Shown here: piece by piece, positions 62,601 through 64,000 of the stretch | Layout of the letters: each line of letters starts with the position of its first letter | Position numbering within the stretch: position 1 is the stretch's first letter | Source of the DNA: Sorex araneus | Lineage: Eukaryota; Chordata; Mammalia; Eulipotyphla; Soricidae | Length of the DNA stretch: 64,000 nucleotides | Direction of reading: 5' to 3' | Assembly (NCBI RefSeq): GCF_027595985.1 | Contig: NC_073304.1 | Span: forward strand, 217,746,000 to 217,809,999 | The notes under the pieces: generated by a model | What the model was told of the DNA's origin: nothing | The model's input: only the letters and a program-made list of their open reading frames with translations | Databases searched by the model: none | Made by a program: the position numbers and the translations under genes

Positions 62601-63229
62601 CTCTTCTCAGGAATGGGGGTGATCAGCAGTAACTGCCTCCCCGGGTTGCGGTGAGGACGCGTGAGTGAACGAAGCAAAGGCCCAATGCAAGTGGGGCCTG
62701 GAGCGGAAACAAGGTAGATTGCCGTTCCTTCTGTGCGCCCAGACAAGACTAGCACGGGCCCAGGCCTTCCCGCCAAGCACAGGCGGCACCCTCTTCACAG
62801 ATGCGGAGACTGAGGTGAGGTCACAGAGCAGTGACCGGTCTCCAGCCGCACGGGGGAAGTGGAACTGGAGAGGGACCCCAGAGCATGTTCTTATCCCCAG
62901 GACCCCAAACTCTGGCCCCAGTACATGAGACACACCTTTCTGTGGGATGGTGAGCTTGCAGGGCAGGGCGAGCGCCATGATGGAGTGTTGGCACACGAAG
63001 GCAGAGAGGCTCCCTGCGGGAGAACAAGCAACTAGGTGTGATGGGGCTGCCCTCAGCCCTCCATTCCCAGCTCAGGGGTGGGGTGGGGGAGATGGGGGTC
63101 CACTCAGGGAGGTGGTGGAGTGGGGCAGAGGCTCACCAAAGTAGGGCTCCTCGTCTGCTCCTTTGAGGCGCACTCCTTTGGCAGAAGACTCAATGAGAAA
63201 GTGGCGGATGAGGTCATTGCTGTCTTGGC
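59550..63229 (-). CDS. TNS4: Tensin-4 (Cten), C-terminal part, seven exons
   Basis: TNS4 is a short tensin that sits at focal adhesions and binds integrin tails through its PTB domain. It lacks the actin-binding region of larger tensins. Seven exons on the minus strand (63137-63229, 62936-63013, 61579-61611, 60647-60815, 60429-60497, 60224-60250, 59550-59691) join in phase to 203 full codons, counting the stop. They encode the last part of the SH2 domain (HFLIESSAKGVRLKGADEEP, FVCQHSIMALALPCKLTIPQ), a short linker and the whole PTB domain (HALYLSSVSVETLTGELAVR, VTEQGITLTDVQRK, FFRRHYPLATLRFCGLDPEQ, IFGFVAKSQTESQENVCHLF). The protein ends LRGPERA. The 5' exons lie beyond the right edge. Synteny next to IGFBP4 and the PTB wording favour TNS4 over TNS1-3. 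Confidence 0.95.
59753..59940 (+). mobile_element. Diverged SINE in the last TNS4 intron
   Basis: It contains GGGTTCGAGCCCCAGCATCC and a short internal duplication of the ATATGGTCTCC segment. Confidence 0.8.
60153..60200. repeat. Three tandem 16-base units
   Basis: GAGCATCCTTCCTCCC is repeated at 60153, 60169 and, with one change, 60185. It lies 24 bases past the donor of the TNS4 microexon. Confidence 0.95.
60224..60250 (-). CDS. TNS4: TNS4 27-base microexon, PTB domain
   Basis: It encodes WQKYCKPS with split codons at both ends. The acceptor is CTCTCCTGCAG and the donor GTAAGG. Confidence 0.93.
60429..60497 (-). CDS. TNS4: TNS4 exon, PTB domain
   Basis: It encodes VFFRRHYPLATLRFCGLDPE then QR. 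The donor is GTATGT. Confidence 0.95.
60647..60815 (-). CDS. TNS4: TNS4 exon, start of PTB domain
   Basis: It encodes CHALYLSSVSVETLTGELAV to GITLTDVQR. The acceptor is CACCCTACAG and the donor GTAAGG. Confidence 0.95.
60959..61003. repeat. Alternating purine-pyrimidine tract
   Basis: A GC/GT alternating run, including GTGCGTGCGCGCGCATGCG, in a TNS4 intron. Confidence 0.92.
61579..61611 (-). CDS. TNS4: TNS4 33-base exon, SH2-PTB linker
   Basis: It encodes DGLASSLKKSA plus one base. The acceptor is CTCCACAG and the donor GTGAGT. Phases on both sides fit, which supports this very short exon. Confidence 0.85.
61612..62104 (-). other. TNS4: TNS4 intron sequence, no repeat recognised
   Basis: A SINE-free intronic stretch between the linker exon and the next SINE pair. 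Nothing further seen. Confidence 0.5.
62105..62471 (-). repeat. Two antisense SINEs in a TNS4 intron
   Basis: A near-consensus copy at 62105-62281 with CCAACCCTCTTTCT on both sides as target duplication, then a diverged copy at 62300-62471. Confidence 0.88.
62936..63013 (-). CDS. TNS4: TNS4 exon, end of SH2 domain
   Basis: It encodes SLSAFVCQHSIMALALPCKL to TIPQK. The donor is GTGTGT. Confidence 0.94.
63137..63229 (-). CDS. TNS4: TNS4 exon, SH2 domain part
   Basis: It encodes QDSNDLIRHFLIESSAKGVR to ADEEPYF. The acceptor is CCCCCAG and the donor GTGAGC. It is the most 5' TNS4 exon seen here. Confidence 0.94.
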
Positions 63230-64000
63230 CTGGGGGTAAGGGGAGGAAGAGCAGAGATGGGGAGCCCCAGAGGTCAACAAGGTGCCAGCTTTGCTTGTGG
63301 GCTGTCCCCTGGAATGGTCCCTGCTGGAGTCTCTCTGGGCTCTGAGCTATGATGGATGGTTCTGAGCCAGTTTAGATCAGACCCTGGTCGGGGTCTGGGG
63401 TCTGGAGTGATAGTACAGTGGGGAGGGTGTTTGCCTTGCACACGGCCGACCCGGCGTCCCTTATGGTCCCCCGAGCACCACCAGCAGTAATTCCTGAGTG
63501 CAGATCCAGGAGCAAGCCCTGAGCATCACCGGGTATGACCCAAAATGCCAAAACAAGGGCAACAAATTAGACCTTGGTTCTGCAGCCCGCTATCTCTTCC
63601 CCTGCTACCACCTCAGGGGCTACTGTCTGCCACTGGGAGGTCCCGCTGGCTGTGGGAGGTAGACAGTACAGTTCTGCCTCTTTTCCACCAGCCCATTGAG
63701 GGATCCTATGGTATGGAGGATGGGAGCTGGGGTTCCAGTTTGCAAAGCATACATTCCAGCTCTTTGTACCTTCTGCCAGACCCTGGGCCCCTGTTCTGGT
63801 TTTTGCTAGAGGCCAGGTGTTACTTCTGATTCTGAGCTGGATGGAGGGTCACCTCCAGTGGTGCTCAGGGGATGCTGCAATGCTGGGAATTGAACCCGAG
63901 CCTCCTGCATGCTCTGTGTGTGCTTAGCCCATTCAGCTCTCTCTCCAGCCCCCCCAGGGTCAGAGAGATGAGCTGAGAACAGGGGCTTGAGTTTGCATGC
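63230..64000. other. TNS4: TNS4 intron at the right edge
   Basis: It contains a sense SINE at 63395-63552 (head joined to CCGGCGTCCC by a deletion) and an antisense one at 63830-63953. I found no further TNS4 exon up to the edge. Confidence 0.7.

Overview
The window is genomic DNA from a placental mammal, most likely a shrew of the genus Sorex. Three interrupted protein-coding genes stand in the order and orientation of human 17q21.2: TOP2A (minus), IGFBP4 (plus) and TNS4 (minus). The DNA between exons is packed with well over 80 copies of a roughly 170-bp tRNA-headed SINE. It begins GGGGCTGGAGCGATAGCAC and ends with a GTGTGACCC-plus-A-rich tail, which I recognise as the Sor SINE of shrews. 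The gene assignments rest on exon-by-exon translation with matching splice phases. The species call rests on the SINE and is an inference.

Region 1 (1-13.7 kb) holds the 5' part of TOP2A on the minus strand: coding exons 1-10, 401 codons, covering the ATPase domain and part of the transducer. The rest of the gene lies beyond base 1. All ATP-contact residues are intact. Its TATA-less promoter, with four inverted CCAAT boxes and two GC boxes, lies at 13.48-13.68 kb in a CpG-rich, SINE-free island. A decayed second copy of exon 3 sits in intron 2.

Region 2 (13.7-28.1 kb) is intergenic and mostly SINEs. It also holds a small SINE-free block with a perfect 21-bp hairpin (26.5 kb) and an unrecognised, protein-like plus-strand open stretch (27.15-28.03 kb) just upstream of IGFBP4.

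Region 3 (28.1-43.85 kb) is the complete IGFBP4 gene: TATA box, four coding exons encoding 258 residues, three introns and a poly(A) signal. Intron 3 holds a 140-bp direct duplication.

Region 4 (43.85-59.5 kb) is intergenic. It contains a 94-bp-unit minisatellite (45.5 kb), an AT-rich candidate regulatory element (49.4-49.7 kb), a GC-rich minisatellite (53.2 kb) and a short telomeric (GGGTTA)6 array embedded in a SINE (55.46 kb).

Region 5 (59.5-64 kb) holds the last seven coding exons of TNS4 on the minus strand: the end of the SH2 domain and the whole PTB domain. Its 5' exons lie beyond the window.

The three genes are neighbours by conserved synteny and not a functional unit. TOP2A is a cell-cycle DNA topoisomerase, IGFBP4 a secreted IGF-binding protein, and TNS4 a focal-adhesion adaptor. 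SINE edges are accurate to a few bases where a target-site duplication is given and to roughly 10 bases otherwise.
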